From assembly GCA_019188255.1 (NCBI GenBank), contig JAETXT010000006.1, positions 3,410,001 through 3,474,000 of the forward strand: DNA of 64,000 bases, given 5' to 3'. Origin of the DNA: Verticillium longisporum (Eukaryota > Ascomycota > Sordariomycetes > Glomerellales > Plectosphaerellaceae). Both the position numbers and the translations under genes were made by a program. The notes under the pieces were generated by a model. The model did no database searches. It had not been told where the DNA came from and saw only the letters and a list, made by a program, of their open reading frames with translations. Below are positions 1 through 10,683 of the stretch, piece after piece (the stretch's first letter is position 1; every line of letters begins with the position of its first letter).

Positions 1-1
1 C

Positions 2-3000
2 ACCTTGAACTGGCACGCTTCTTCATCCCGGCAAAAGTCGGACATGCTGGCTGTCCAGACCCATGACGGTGATCTTCGGGTCTGGAGCGTCTCAAAGTCG
101 TACAATAGTGACGACCCAGCCAAGGTGGTCAGGATATTGAGGCGAACTGAAAACCAAATCACCGGTCCCAACTGGATGGCGTGGTCAAAAAACGGTCGCA
201 TCATCCAATACTCGGACTCGTAAGATCCCTTATCGCCACTGCGACCACAGCCGCGCGCCTAAGTGCATGACGCTAATCACTCTTCACACTATAGGGAGAC
301 TTCCTCATGGGATGTCAGGACAAAACACGTCACTTATGATAGAATCCCCACCCTGGATATTGTACGGGGCCTTGCCGTCTATGGTCCTGGCGCAAGCCTC
401 TTTACTCTCGGCGCAAACAACACGGTGCAACAGTTTGACCTTAACGTCCCGTCGATCATTGTCGCCAGGGTCCAGCACCCGGCCAACCTATTGCCGCCGT
501 CGCCACCAGTGTCTATTGAGGAACAGGCTGACCAGTCGGCTCGAAGCGCTACCACGATTGCCACGGACTCGGACGCCACGTCGGCATCTATCGAGGGGGT
601 CTCAGAGAGTGATGATGACCACCTTTCGCCGTTCGGCCGCATAGTCCGCCAGAGCGTAGCCGAGCCCGCCCCCTCCAATGCCGCCGACCGCTACGACACT
701 GCCAGCCCTGTCTCAAGCCGCAGCGGACTCTCGTCTCTCTCAAGATCGTCTGCGGGCTCTGCAACACCCGGTAGATACCCATCTTCAGTACTGTCTCGTC
801 CCCTAACCGAGAACACTTACATTTCGTCTGGTGCCTCATCTCTCCGCTCTTCACAGGCTCCCGTCTACAGGGAACGGGAAAGAGACGTTTACTCGACCAG
901 TAGCTTGAGTGGCACGTCACTGTCTTCGACTAGGTCTCGCAGAAAGCCGTCGCGTCTGCGCCACGAAGTTTTGCGGAGCCCAGAAGACTCCAAGGTTCAC
1001 GATCTCTTCCAGTATACTCGCAGCCGCCTGAGCGACATTCCTTACAAAAATGTGGCTGCCGAGTCTAGTCGCCTGACGAACGATGACCTGCGTCGCCAGA
1101 TGCTTAGCACCATCTTCGGCTGGCAGAGGGAGATGGATGATCTAGTCCGCGATGAGCTGAGTCGGCACCCCGCCGGCTCGGCCAGCCGGATCCTCCAGCC
1201 CAAATGGCTAGGCGACAATGACCCTGACATCAAGGCCTCCAACACCGTAAACATGACCTCGACCGTCTGGATGCTTTAGGCGCTGAGCGGCATTGCGGGT
1301 AAAGGCACGCAACAGGCTCTACATAAGCTCGGCCTGGCTTACGTCCAGCGACTGCTCGAGACGGGCGATATTCATGCTGCCGCCACCATTCTCATTGGCA
1401 TGGGTGATCACAATGATGCCATTGAGATCTATGTCTCGCATAAGCGCTATATGGAAGCTTTGATTCTGATGTGCTTGTTCTACCCGGCAGTCTGGGAGCG
1501 CCAAGCAGCTCTAATCAAGAAGTGGGGAGAATGGGCTGTGATGCACGGGCAAACTCAGCTCGCAGTGAGATGGTAAGACCTTTGTGCCGACCTCAGATCT
1601 GACTCTTGTACTGACGAATATTTCTAGCTTTGCCTGCACTGGCCAGGAGTCTTCAGAACCATGGACCTCACCCTCGGCTGCCCAGGTCAACTTCCAAAGC
1701 ATCAATGCCGCGGTGAACCCGAGCATCCCAGAGATTCTCTCGCCCCCGCTCTCGCCCCCTGTGTTCACCCTCGAACCGCTGTGGAGCATTGCGAAAACAT
1801 CAGCCCTCAAACTCATCACATCGTTCGGCGACCAGGGGGAGCCAAGTCGAAGTTCTTCTCGCAGCAAGACGGCGGACAGACTCCCATCGCTGCTGGCGTG
1901 ACCCCTATTGCCGAGTCAGCTGTTTCCCCTGGAGGCTTTGATGTTACCACAGCGTTCATCCGCCCATCCAACAGGAGTCAGTTTAACACGCCCAACTCGG
2001 CTAGGTCAAACACGTCAGCATTTGGCCGCAAACGACTTCCATCTATCGGCGAGATCCCTTCGGATTTACCTCGTGAGCTGAAGCGGAGTGAGACGTCCGC
2101 CACTCCAGTCGACCCCAACGAAGCTCGCCGAGCTGCACACACGCGAATGTCGTCTTCTGACCAAGAAACGTTGGCTGCTGGCCTCTCACTTCAGCGCGCC
2201 GCGACCGCTAGCCCAATGATGATGCGTGATTACCCGAATCCACCGCGAAGGATGCGAACTAGAGATCAGCCACCGCCATCTCCAGACGCTCTTGTGACCG
2301 TCAAGATGGAAGGCAACGTGAATCGACGAAACGGTTCTCGCGACCGCATCCCCAAAGGTATTCAGCTGCAGCTGCAGCCCATGGAGAACCCGATGATCGG
2401 AGAAGTCACGTCCCCTGAGCAATCGGTAACATCATCGACTCGGTTCCACTGGCCATCGCGGCGCCGTGGCCCAGGCTCTGTGGCAAGCTCCATCACGTCT
2501 CAGTCTAGCACTGGCAGGAGCCACCGCAGCAACACTACTGGTGCTACCCGCCAGGATTACATCCACAGCCTCGACACTGCTCAGTTGTATGGCAAGAAGC
2601 AGCCTAGCCGCCACAGCAGCCGCGAAGGCCGTCAAGAGTCTCGCGGACGAGGCGAGCGTGAGAGCAGCCGCTCGCGTACTCGTAAGGGCGCATCGCGGGA
2701 ACGCTCTGGGGATCGCGGCCGATCCGCGAGCCGCAAATGGCCTAAGGCCAAGCGGTCACCAACATCACCTATTCCAATGTCGCCTGAGGATCTCATCAAC
2801 CTGAGCACCCCCAAGATGCTAGACAGGATGGGCGAAGATCCCGTCACCGCAAGAAAGAGCAGCAAATCCCGGCAGAGCAGTCGCAGCCGGCAACCGAAGA
2901 GCAGGACTTCCAGTCGCGGCAGCCAAACCCGTCGCACGAGTCCAGAGGCTCGTCAACGACCTCCTGCGCTGGAGCTGCGAGGTCGCAGCAAGGGCCGTGA

Positions 3001-4485
3001 AGGTTCTGCAATTAGGTCGCCGTCCTCACCCGTTCCCATGTCTGCGGGGGCCATTCATTACCATGGCTCTGAGGATGAAGAAGATTACCGGAAGGCCGTT
3101 GAGTCGCAGGAAAAGTTCCGCCTGCGCCATAACCGTAGCGCCAGTCAGATTGAACCTAGATCTCCAGACCTTGCTAGGCAAGAGCCATCCGAGAGTCGCC
3201 GCCGCCCTGCGACGGCGTCACCCGAGCACCCCAAGCAGACTGTCATGGTCCGGGCCGCGCCTTCCACTGAGCACGCTGGCGACCTCAAGGCGATGAAGGA
3301 CGAGAGGCAGCGCAAAAGGAACAGGCCGCCCGTGAGCTCGAGGAGCGCCGCAAGTCGCTCGCGAAGCGGCCGTTGGCGCCTCTGATCCCCCATCCCAACG
3401 ACATCTCTCCGGCTCTGTCGCAAATCGTCGAAGCTCCTTCCTCGACTCAGACGGAAAGCTCTCCGCGTTCCAAGACGGCCGACCCAACTCGAAGCATGTA
3501 TGCCCGCAGCAGTCAGAGTGTGCACATTGGCCTCCCAGCAACTCCAAAAGCCATGCGTCTCATCATCGGCTCTGAAAAGGCAACGCCGCCTGAAATGCCG
3601 CCCATTCCGGCGACATTCGCTCAGCGACACTCGCCTACCGCGTCACCAAGTGAGCCGTACGCCAAGGTAGAGTCTGCACAGCCGGAGGCAGAGCCGCTCA
3701 CTCTCCTGCCGTCGACGGTCTACCAGCCTCCCACCAGGCCAATGATTCCCCGCAGTATGTCAGCACCCATCCCAGATGAGCCTTTGGGTCGACGCAGGTC
3801 AGATATGCCACCGCCGGCTGGCAAAAGCCATGGACGAACGCACTCCCGAGGCCACTCGATGCTGAAGGGATCCACTGGCGAAATTCGGGGCATTGACGAG
3901 ATGCTGGGCGATAGAAGCATGAACGAGTATCGCAGGGCATCCCACGATGACAATATGCCGCCACCGCCAGCACCACCCCCCATGCTCAAAGAGCTACAAA
4001 ACCTGGCAATGCCTCCCCCGCCACCCCCAGAACCGATGCCGCAATTTATGCAACCCGGCGCTGGAGCACTTGGAACGGGTATGATTGAGATCGTTGTGGA
4101 CGACGACGAGCAGCAGGCGCCTGTGGCCACGCTTGTGGACACATGCGTTCCTGTTCTGGCAGCGCCTCCGGTGCCTTCGGGCAAGGGGCACCACTCCCGC
4201 GGACGCAGCTTCACGGAGCGTGAAAGAGAGTCCCGAGACAAGGACAGCAGCATTTCGACGCGGTTCACAAAGGCGACGGAGCGATTCCGGTCGGCAAGCC
4301 GTCCGCGAAAAGACTCGAGCATGGTGCGCATCCGGTCACCTGGACTCGACGGTGGTCAGACAATCGCTCCGTACGAGAGCGTGCCGATGCCTGGAGGGTA
4401 CGGCCAACATGACCTGCTACGGTCCCCCATCATTTCCGACCAGCAGGGTCTACCGACTGGGCTACACGAAAGCGAGATGATCTGA
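2..4485 (+). CDS. WD40-repeat / Gemin5-like large protein, 5' truncated, with frame breaks
   Basis: The 5' end lies outside the window. Visible exons are about 2..219, 295..1572 and 1628..4485, with good donors (GTAAGA twice) and TAG acceptors. The first part carries a WD40-like strand pattern (DGDLRVWSV, then FTLGANNTVQQFDL). A helical region around 1030-1570 (GDIHAAATILIGMGDHNDAI) resembles the TPR-like part of Gemin5-type scaffolds. The rest is a long Ser/Arg/Pro-rich disordered tail with proline runs near 3960-4030. The reading frame is broken three times: an in-frame TAG at 1277-1279, a slip at the G run 1835-1839, and a slip near 3302-3306. Restoring one G at each slip site rejoins coherent protein (SFGDQG to AKSKFFSQQD, and AMKDE to AAQKEQAARELEER). 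The slips are therefore probably sequence errors. The exact function is not known to me; a scaffold role is inferred. Confidence 0.72.
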
Positions 4486-6173
4486 GTGGCCGTCTTTTCA
4501 TAGGCGCGCATTTCCTTTATTTGCTTCCTTCAGACTTCCTTGAGACTTTGAAACACAAACGATAAACGACTTCGATTCATTTGCATGGCGATTGGCGTCC
4601 AAGGCATTTCTTCGATACCAGCCTTCGCTTCGGCGTGCGGCACAAGCTCGCCCCGCCTAGACAGTTGCTGAGCCAGGGATATTCATGGCAGTACAGCATT
4701 TCTTTTCAGTGCGGCAGACGAAGACACAGACCCAGGACAGGGCGCTAGGATAGTTGGCGGGGTAGGGGGGCCTGTGTGTGTGTGCGGCGCCAGCAGTGCG
4801 GCTGTATCAACTTTTCCTACTTTCCTTGATGTGGCTCTCGCGGCACGCGTTGTGCTCAGAGACGACGGAATGGACTTTTATGCTCGTTCACTTCATGACT
4901 GATATGACCAAGGTGAAGAGGGGGAGGGGAAGAGGGAGGAGAAAAGGGCAAAATTCAAAAGGCCGTAGGGGAAGGGGAAAGGGGAAAGGGATTTACATCG
5001 TTGCCTCGCGGCATCTTTGTGTGGGAAACATTGATACGGTGCTTAATCAACATGTCTGCTTTGGTCCGACTTTTGCTCATGCCGGGGTGACGGAGTGATG
5101 ATGTGTGATGGAGGTGAAGATGCGCGCGTGGGTTGGAAGGAGTCAGAAAGAAGGTCGGTCAGCAGAATGCAGGCAGCTGTATCGAAAGACAGGTCAAAAG
5201 ACAAGAAGAGCAAGTCAGTGGGGAACAAAAAGCAAATTGAAGACCAAAAAAGAAGTCGTCATCTCCACCTCGTCCGACTAACCCAAGCCCCCAGCGATCG
5301 TAATCCAGCACGCCATGCGACGGTGAAGGTGCCTCTGCAGAGTGAAGCCTCCCTCAAGTGTCACCTTCATTGCTTAGGGCCGCATGCAGCATCGCTGGTT
5401 ACCCAAGCGAGTGGACGGCCACCGCGGCATTCGTGCTGGGCGCCAGCTGGGGGGTTCGAACTGGGTTTGGATCAGTCCGGACGAGAATTGCGAGAGCTTT
5501 CCCCGTTGGGCCACTACAGCCGGTAGAAGAGCCAGATTGGCTGGCTTATAGACCCAGAGGTCATGGCTGGTAAGATGCTTAGTCAGCACCAGCAGGAAAG
5601 TGGGTCGTCCTCAAACAGTGGTGCTTGCAGCAAGCCTCGGGTACAGTACCTGGTGATCCAGGACTATGATGACTGGCGGCTTGGAAATTGTCCGAATACA
5701 AGGCTGCGCTTCCTTTCATAGGAGTTACTTCGCTTTTCATCTTGTCAAAGCCAGGCTGCCACGATGCTTAAGGTATCCAGGTAGGTAAGGTAGGTTTATA
5801 GGTCAGTTTACTGGGCAAGGCACTTGATTAGTCATACACCAAGGTAGAGAAGTGGAGAAGCCTGGTACTGGTACATGTACCTCTGCTTCCCTCTCGAGCT
5901 GGCAACTGACGGCCCACCATCTCGAACTGCTTCATCATGGGCAGCTTCGCCATGCCTCCATGAGACTTTGTATCGCTCCGCAGAACTGAAGTCGCGGACA
6001 ACTATAAGCTGAAAATCTCCGACAAAGCTCCGTTTAGCCAGGGGTACAACGAGCGCATCAACACAATCCCCGAGGTCGATCCAATTCTCTGCTACATACG
6101 CCTTCCCATCTACATGTACGACATCCCTCAATGATCTGGTGCAGCGGTTCCTGACCACAGAACCAGCGGCACG
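4486..6173. other. Intergenic region, no gene seen
   Basis: Downstream of the WD40-like gene and upstream of GPI15. It contains a purine-rich stretch at about 4915-4995 and AGGTAGGTA-type repeats at about 5770-5800. Short open frames here show no conserved pattern. A tRNA-like T-loop string near 5453 has no pairing arms, so I call no RNA gene. Confidence 0.6.
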
Positions 6174-6842
6174 ATGCTCACGACAACGCCCCACCTGCTC
6201 ATACGCAGACCCTCGCCTACGACTGCCGAGTTCACCGTCACGACCCGACCACCAACGACTCTCCCGCTGCGCCTCGCTCTCCTGGCCCTCGTGCCCCTGC
6301 GTCTCGTCGTCGGCGGCTTCTCCCTGCTGCTCCTCTGGTCCATCTACCTCCTCTCGCCATACGCCCTCCCGGCCCCTTCCCAAGCCCTCGACGCCCCTCT
6401 TCTCTCCCCAACGACCTTGCTGCGCGCCCTCCACAACGTCGCCCTCTCGCCCCCCGGCCTCCTGGCGCGCCGCCTCGCTGCCGCGACCCCGCTGGCCCTG
6501 CTGCTCCCGACGGCCGTCGTGCTCCTCTGGGCCTCGCTGCGCCGCGTCCACAAGACGGAGAGCCTGCTCGTGCTGCGCGGGCTCGGCATCCAGACGTCGT
6601 CGTCGGCGGGAAGCTACCTCGCCGGCACGGCCACGCGCTTCATACCCACCGAGAAGATCAGGGATGTCCTCGTGAACGAGGCGTTTCGGGGGTTCGAGGT
6701 CCGCCATTACCTTGTTGTCGTCGTCGAAGGGGAGGGCGAGCTTGTCGTTGTATTTTCTGGGCTCTTGCCGCGGCGGAGGATCGTCGAGACGGTTTGGCGG
6801 GGCGTGAGGGGGTGTTTGTGGGAGGAGGGCGGCAAGCATTGA
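6174..6842 (+). CDS. GPI15: PIG-H/Gpi15 subunit of GPI-N-acetylglucosaminyltransferase
   Basis: A single-exon gene of 222 residues. Two hydrophobic segments (about residues 31-62 and 98-120) form a membrane hairpin. They are followed by the PIG-H domain (about 129-215), with the family pattern of SLLVLRGLGIQT, then FIPTEKIRDVLVNEAF, then YLVVVVEG and VVFSGLLPRRRIVETVW. PIG-H is a non-catalytic subunit of the ER complex that adds GlcNAc to phosphatidylinositol in the first step of GPI anchor synthesis. The length fits fungal Gpi15. The ATG at 6174 is the first in frame and leaves a complete N-terminus. An antisense frame covers the same region but has no recognisable content. Confidence 0.85.
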   Translation: MLTTTPHLLIRRPSPTTAEFTVTTRPPTTLPLRLALLALVPLRLVVGGFSLLLLWSIYLLSPYALPAPSQALDAPLLSPTTLLRALHNVALSPPGLLARRLAAATPLALLLPTAVVLLWASLRRVHKTESLLVLRGLGIQTSSSAGSYLAGTATRFIPTEKIRDVLVNEAFRGFEVRHYLVVVVEGEGELVVVFSGLLPRRRIVETVWRGVRGCLWEEGGKH

Positions 6843-7019
6843 CGTGGAACGGTCGAGGAGAGAAATTAAAAGGAAAATACCCAAGTGCCTGGCATGGTGA
6901 AGAAGGCTCATACATCTGAACACGCGAGAGGGCAAATTGATTGATCTGAATGAACCGCCACTATTTTGTATTCGCTCCTATTTCTTTTTTTTTTTTTTTT
7001 TTTTGCTTTCCACCTAGTG

Positions 7020-8879
7020 TCATGCCTCCGGCTCTTGCGCCGCTGGTGTCGCCGTCCCCGATCCGCCCTCCCGTCTCGCCCGCCTGTCCTTGGCCAAGGA
7101 GACGCGCCAGTTCTCTTCCTTCAGCAGCTCCTCGGACGAGCCGTAGCCCATGCGCTGCGCCCAGCGGTCGTTGATCTCCATCGGCGACGGCACGACCTTC
7201 CTCTTCATCAGGGGCAGGTGCTCGCCGGCGAGCCGCCCCTCGTTGCCGCCGGCGTAGACCTTCTGCAGCACGTTCCACTTGACGTTCTGCGCCGGGTTCG
7301 CCTCGGGGCACCCCTGCAGCGACACGAGGTCGAGCAGCCTGTTGGCCAGCAGCTCGTCCATCTTCTTCTCGCGCCACCCGGCCCACAGGACGTCGACGAG
7401 GCCGCCGGCGCCGTACTTGTTCTCGCCCGCCTCCCACTCCCACGCCATGCCGTCCGCCTGCTGGCCCTCGGGCACGCTGCGGTCCGTCGGGAAGATGCAG
7501 TCCCACAGCACGAGCGGCACCTCGTGCGCGAGCCCGTAGTTGGGCTTGCGCGGGTGCCGCTCGACGTCGAGCAGCTCGTCCACGACCTCGGGCCGCTCGA
7601 GCCCCTGGCCCACGAGGAACAGCACGCTAACCATGTGCCGGATCTGGTGCCACAGGAACGCCGACCCGCGCACGTGCAGGTAGTACACCTTGGGCGTCAC
7701 GCCGCCGCCACTACCGCCTCGACCACCACCATGCGCTGCCGCCGCCGCCGCCGTCTCGGGCTGCGCAAACGCCGCGCCCGACAGGTACGGCACCGCCGAC
7801 GCGACGTCGTCGACCTCGACAATGTCGGCCTCGAACATGCGGCGCATGAAGTTCGTCAGCTGCTTGCCGCCGTCGACCTTGCAGAAGTTGCGGAAATCGT
7901 GCAGGCCCTCGAACTTCTTGGCGGCGGCGCGCATGGCGTCAATGTCGAGGTAGCCGACCTTGGGTCGCGGCGGCGGCGGCGGCGCGGCGTCCTTCTTCTT
8001 GCGCGGCTGCGAGGGGCCCTTGGGCGGCGTGAGGCCCTCGGGCGCCGGCGCAAAGGCCGGCTGCGTAAAGTAGTAGCGGTACTGGCGCTCCGTGCAGGAG
8101 AAGCGCGCCGAGAAGCCCTCGGGCGTCGACGGGCACCAGGCCAGGATGCGGATGTCGGGCGGCAGCAGGCGGTTGAGCGTCTTGCAGTAGGGGAGCTCGT
8201 CCTTGATGGGGTCCCAGGGCTTGGGCGCGGGAGGAGGTGATGGCGGCTGCTGCTGTTGTTCGACTGCGGCGTCCTGCATGCTGACGTCCCCTTGACCGTC
8301 GTGCTGCTGCTGCTTCTGCTTCTCCTGGAGGGCCTCGGCCTTCTTGCGCGCCTCCTCTTCGAGCTGGGCCGCCGTCTTGGGCAGAGGCTTGCTGCTGCGG
8401 AGACGGAGGCCGATGACCTGGCCAAAGGCGCTGACGCCCTTATCCGTGCGTCCGCACTTGGAGTAGTCGAGCTCCTTGTAGTTAAAGTCAATCTGGTCAA
8501 TGTCCTCGCCGGGCGGGAAGATGAGGCAGGCCTTGGTGAGGGCCGACCACAGCTCCGACTCAATCGTCGCCTGCACGGCCGACTGCTGGTGCTCAAAGCC
8601 GTTGTAGTTCTTGCCGAGGTAGGCGAGGCGAAGAGCGACGTAGCGGTACGAGTAGCGCGACGGGTCAATGTTGGCGGCTCCCTTCTTGCGCTTCTTCGCA
8701 GGCGGCGGCGCTGCTGCCGCCGAGGACGAGTCGCCGCCGGGCGTCGAGGGCGCCGAGTGCGTCAGTGCCACGGCTTTTTTGGCGGCGGCGTCGCGGTGGC
8801 GGATCTCCATCTCGAGCTGCCGCACGCGGCAGATGAGCCGCTCCTTGTCCCAGGTATCGTACCTGACGTTGTTGGACAT
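7020..8879 (-). CDS. PUS3: tRNA pseudouridine synthase Pus3/Deg1 (TruA family)
   Basis: Intronless, 619 residues from the ATG at 8879 (MSNNVRYDTW). Pus3 makes pseudouridine at positions 38/39 of the tRNA anticodon arm. The TruA catalytic block GRTDKGVSAFGQVIGLRL is intact, with the catalytic Asp at about residue 146. YVALRLAYLGKNYNGFEHQQ precedes it, and the second core block (FLWHQIRHMVSVLFLVGQGL) comes later. A Lys/Arg patch (KKRKKG) near residue 50 could be a nuclear signal. The open frame continues upstream to 9089, with ATGs at 9089 and 9035 giving an Arg/Ser-rich extension like a mitochondrial presequence; see findings. The insertions between core blocks (Gln-rich, Pro-rich, Gly-rich) are typical of filamentous-fungal orthologs. 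It is divergent from the Rho-like gene at 9341. Confidence 0.92.
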   Translation of the reverse strand: MSNNVRYDTWDKERLICRVRQLEMEIRHRDAAAKKAVALTHSAPSTPGGDSSSAAAAPPPAKKRKKGAANIDPSRYSYRYVALRLAYLGKNYNGFEHQQSAVQATIESELWSALTKACLIFPPGEDIDQIDFNYKELDYSKCGRTDKGVSAFGQVIGLRLRSSKPLPKTAAQLEEEARKKAEALQEKQKQQQHDGQGDVSMQDAAVEQQQQPPSPPPAPKPWDPIKDELPYCKTLNRLLPPDIRILAWCPSTPEGFSARFSCTERQYRYYFTQPAFAPAPEGLTPPKGPSQPRKKKDAAPPPPPRPKVGYLDIDAMRAAAKKFEGLHDFRNFCKVDGGKQLTNFMRRMFEADIVEVDDVASAVPYLSGAAFAQPETAAAAAAHGGGRGGSGGGVTPKVYYLHVRGSAFLWHQIRHMVSVLFLVGQGLERPEVVDELLDVERHPRKPNYGLAHEVPLVLWDCIFPTDRSVPEGQQADGMAWEWEAGENKYGAGGLVDVLWAGWREKKMDELLANRLLDLVSLQGCPEANPAQNVKWNVLQKVYAGGNEGRLAGEHLPLMKRKVVPSPMEINDRWAQRMGYGSSEELLKEENWRVSLAKDRRARREGGSGTATPAAQEPEA

Positions 8880-9340
8880 GGTGGCGGTGGACGACTGCGT
8901 GCGTCGGGTCTGGTGATGGGATGCAGACGATGGCGATGAAGGTAAAATTCTCGTGATGTGAGGGGAGGACGAGAAATGGAGTCTCGGGCGCAGGACGCTG
9001 GACTCGGCCGCCGAGAGGAGACTCGCAGCCTTCATTAAAGGTCTGCGCGTGTTTGAGATACAAGGCAATAGAAAGAGTTCATCAAGCAACGAGAACTCCT
9101 TTTTTTCTTCTTCTCTCTACACATGCTGGATGCTGTCAAAATCGTCAAGAGCAAGAGCCTTGAAGTGAGTTGAGAGGAAACGCTCGAGCCACATCAAGTG
9201 GCTGTGTCAGGGATCAATTGGTGTGGCTGATACGTCCCTATCTTCGGCGCCCATCAACGAACGACATGGCTTCACCCTTCAGCCTGCGCCATTTGTTCGC
9301 CGGACGCACTCATCAGTTTACGTAGAAAACACAAGACGAA
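8880..9340. promoter_or_regulatory. Divergent intergenic region between PUS3 and Rho-like GTPase
   Basis: About 460 bp separate the two start codons and must contain both 5' UTRs and promoters. The PUS3-proximal 210 bp are open in the PUS3 frame. No clear TATA box was recognised. Confidence 0.5.
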
Positions 9341-10057
9341 ATGGATACAGAAACAGTCACCATATTGCTCGTAGGCGATGAGAAGTGTGGCAAGACGTCT
9401 TTCCTGTCGTACGTAACCCTCCTCTCCCACCCCGCTCTGCCCAGAAGGCCGATGCTTTCCTCGCTTCAGCATCACCGGCACGCGGCTGACTCGGCAGACA
9501 CGCCAGACGCATCAGCGCTGGCGAGGGAACCGGCCCAGTGACTATGCTCCGCGACATTGACCAGCCGTTCATCTTTGAGATCAAGCTTGGCGCACGGCCC
9601 TATCGCCTTGAGTTTTACGATAACAACAGCCCCGACAGCTGGAAGCTTCTCGACCCTGACGTCGTTGTCATTTGCTATGACATAAGCCAGCGACTCAGTC
9701 TCATCAACACGCGCAGAGTGGTGAGTGGTCATCGTCCTCCCTACGGGGTGAGCCGTACTCTGATGCGCTTGGCAGTGGTTGAGAGAGGTCAAGATGGCCT
9801 TCCAGCGGATTGATAACCTCCCTATCCTGGTGCTCGGTCTCAAGCGAGACCTGCGATCCGAGACCGACCCCAACGGCATCATTTTGCCGCAGGAAGCGTA
9901 CGCGCAGGCGCAGGAGATGCGCGTCGACAGGTACATGGAGTGCTCTGCCGTGACGGGTGAGCTCCTGAAGCCGGCCTTTGAAGACATCTGTTCCACGGCG
10001 GTCAAGACGACATCTGCAGCAGGCGGCCAGAGCGAGGGCGGCTGCACACTCATGTGA
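9341..10057 (+). CDS. Atypical Rho-family small GTPase with degenerate catalytic motifs
   Basis: Three exons, 9341..9408, 9507..9720 and 9776..10057, give 187 residues. The introns have GTACGT and GTGAGT donors, and phases agree across both junctions. The fold is Rho-like: P-loop GDEKCGKTS (residues 12-20), a G4-like GLKRD, a G5-like ECSAVTGE and a C-terminal CTLM CaaX box for prenylation. Two features are unusual. Residue 14, equivalent to Ras Gly12, is Glu. The G3/switch II DTAGQ is replaced by DNNSPDS, so the catalytic Gln is absent. GTP hydrolysis is therefore expected to be poor, as in Rnd or RhoH proteins. It may act as a membrane-tethered, constitutively GTP-bound switch or simply not cycle. 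The partner pathway is not shown by context. Confidence 0.85.
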
Positions 10058-10175
10058 GCCGCCGATGGGCACCGCTGCGGAGGATGTCGTTTCGAATGCT
10101 GCGTCAGTCGCTCCACGTGCTGGAGATCGACGACGACTCGTCAACGTGGCGCCATGGGCGGCCTGGGATGTAGAG

Positions 10176-10683
10176 CTACGACGTCCCGTGCTCGGCCTGG
10201 CCGTTGGCCTCTGCGGCTCCGCCAGTGCCCCCAGGCGGGAAAGTTCCGAGAACCTCGGCGATAATGTCGACAATCTCAGCCTGCTTGTCCTCGTCGAAGC
10301 GATCTTCCATGTCCTCGATGATGGTGTTGAGAGCGGAGGCAGAGGCCGGGCGCAGGTTGAAGATCATAATCATCTCGCCCTTGGCGAGCTCGTAGGGGTG
10401 CAGGCGCTGGATCAGCTGCTTGATGCAGTCTTGGCTGTAAGGAAGGGGCCGTTGGGCGAGGGGGTTTGGCATGGTGGTGAGATAATGAACAAGCTTGACA
10501 GATTAGCGTTTTCTTTTAAAAATGAATACATATTTCCTTCATTGGGCATACCTCTCGATGCAAAGTCTCGTAATTTGTCGGGCCTTTTTTCCCGGCTCGC
10601 CTGCTGCCTTGAGGCTGGTTGACGACATGGTGGTAGACCTCGAAATTGGTCAGGACGGCCGACTGGGCCTCGAGAATCTTCAT
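10176..10683 (-). CDS. RPC17: RNA polymerase III subunit Rpc9/Rpc17 (CGRP-RCP-like)
   Basis: Two exons, 10552..10683 and 10176..10493, give 149 residues. The intron has a GTATGC donor and a CTAAT branch site. The protein starts MKILEAQSAVLTNFEVYHHV, the typical N-terminus of this family. It continues with YLTTMPNPLAQRPLPYSQ and the HRDC-like block LRPASASALNTIIEDMEDRF. Rpc17 pairs with Rpc25 to form the stalk of RNA polymerase III, the counterpart of Rpb4/Rpb7, and helps recruit TFIIIB. The gene is convergent with the Rho-like gene, with 118 bp between stop codons. Confidence 0.9.

Noticed and set aside
1247..1279. A 33-nt intron removing the TAG in the WD40-like gene
   Set aside because: Too short for a fungal intron, with no convincing branch site. 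The segment reads as normal protein apart from the stop.
5440..5475. tRNA-like T-loop string GGTTCGAAC
   Set aside because: No complementary T-arm stem, anticodon arm or acceptor pairing could be found around it.
5832..6935. A 367-codon minus-strand frame opposite GPI15
   Set aside because: Composition is Arg/Glu/Gly-rich, as expected from antisense of a Leu/Ala/Pro-rich membrane protein; no domain.
6966..8240. A 424-codon plus-strand frame across PUS3
   Set aside because: The minus strand carries intact TruA motifs. The plus frame is Arg/Leu/Ala-rich without conserved blocks.
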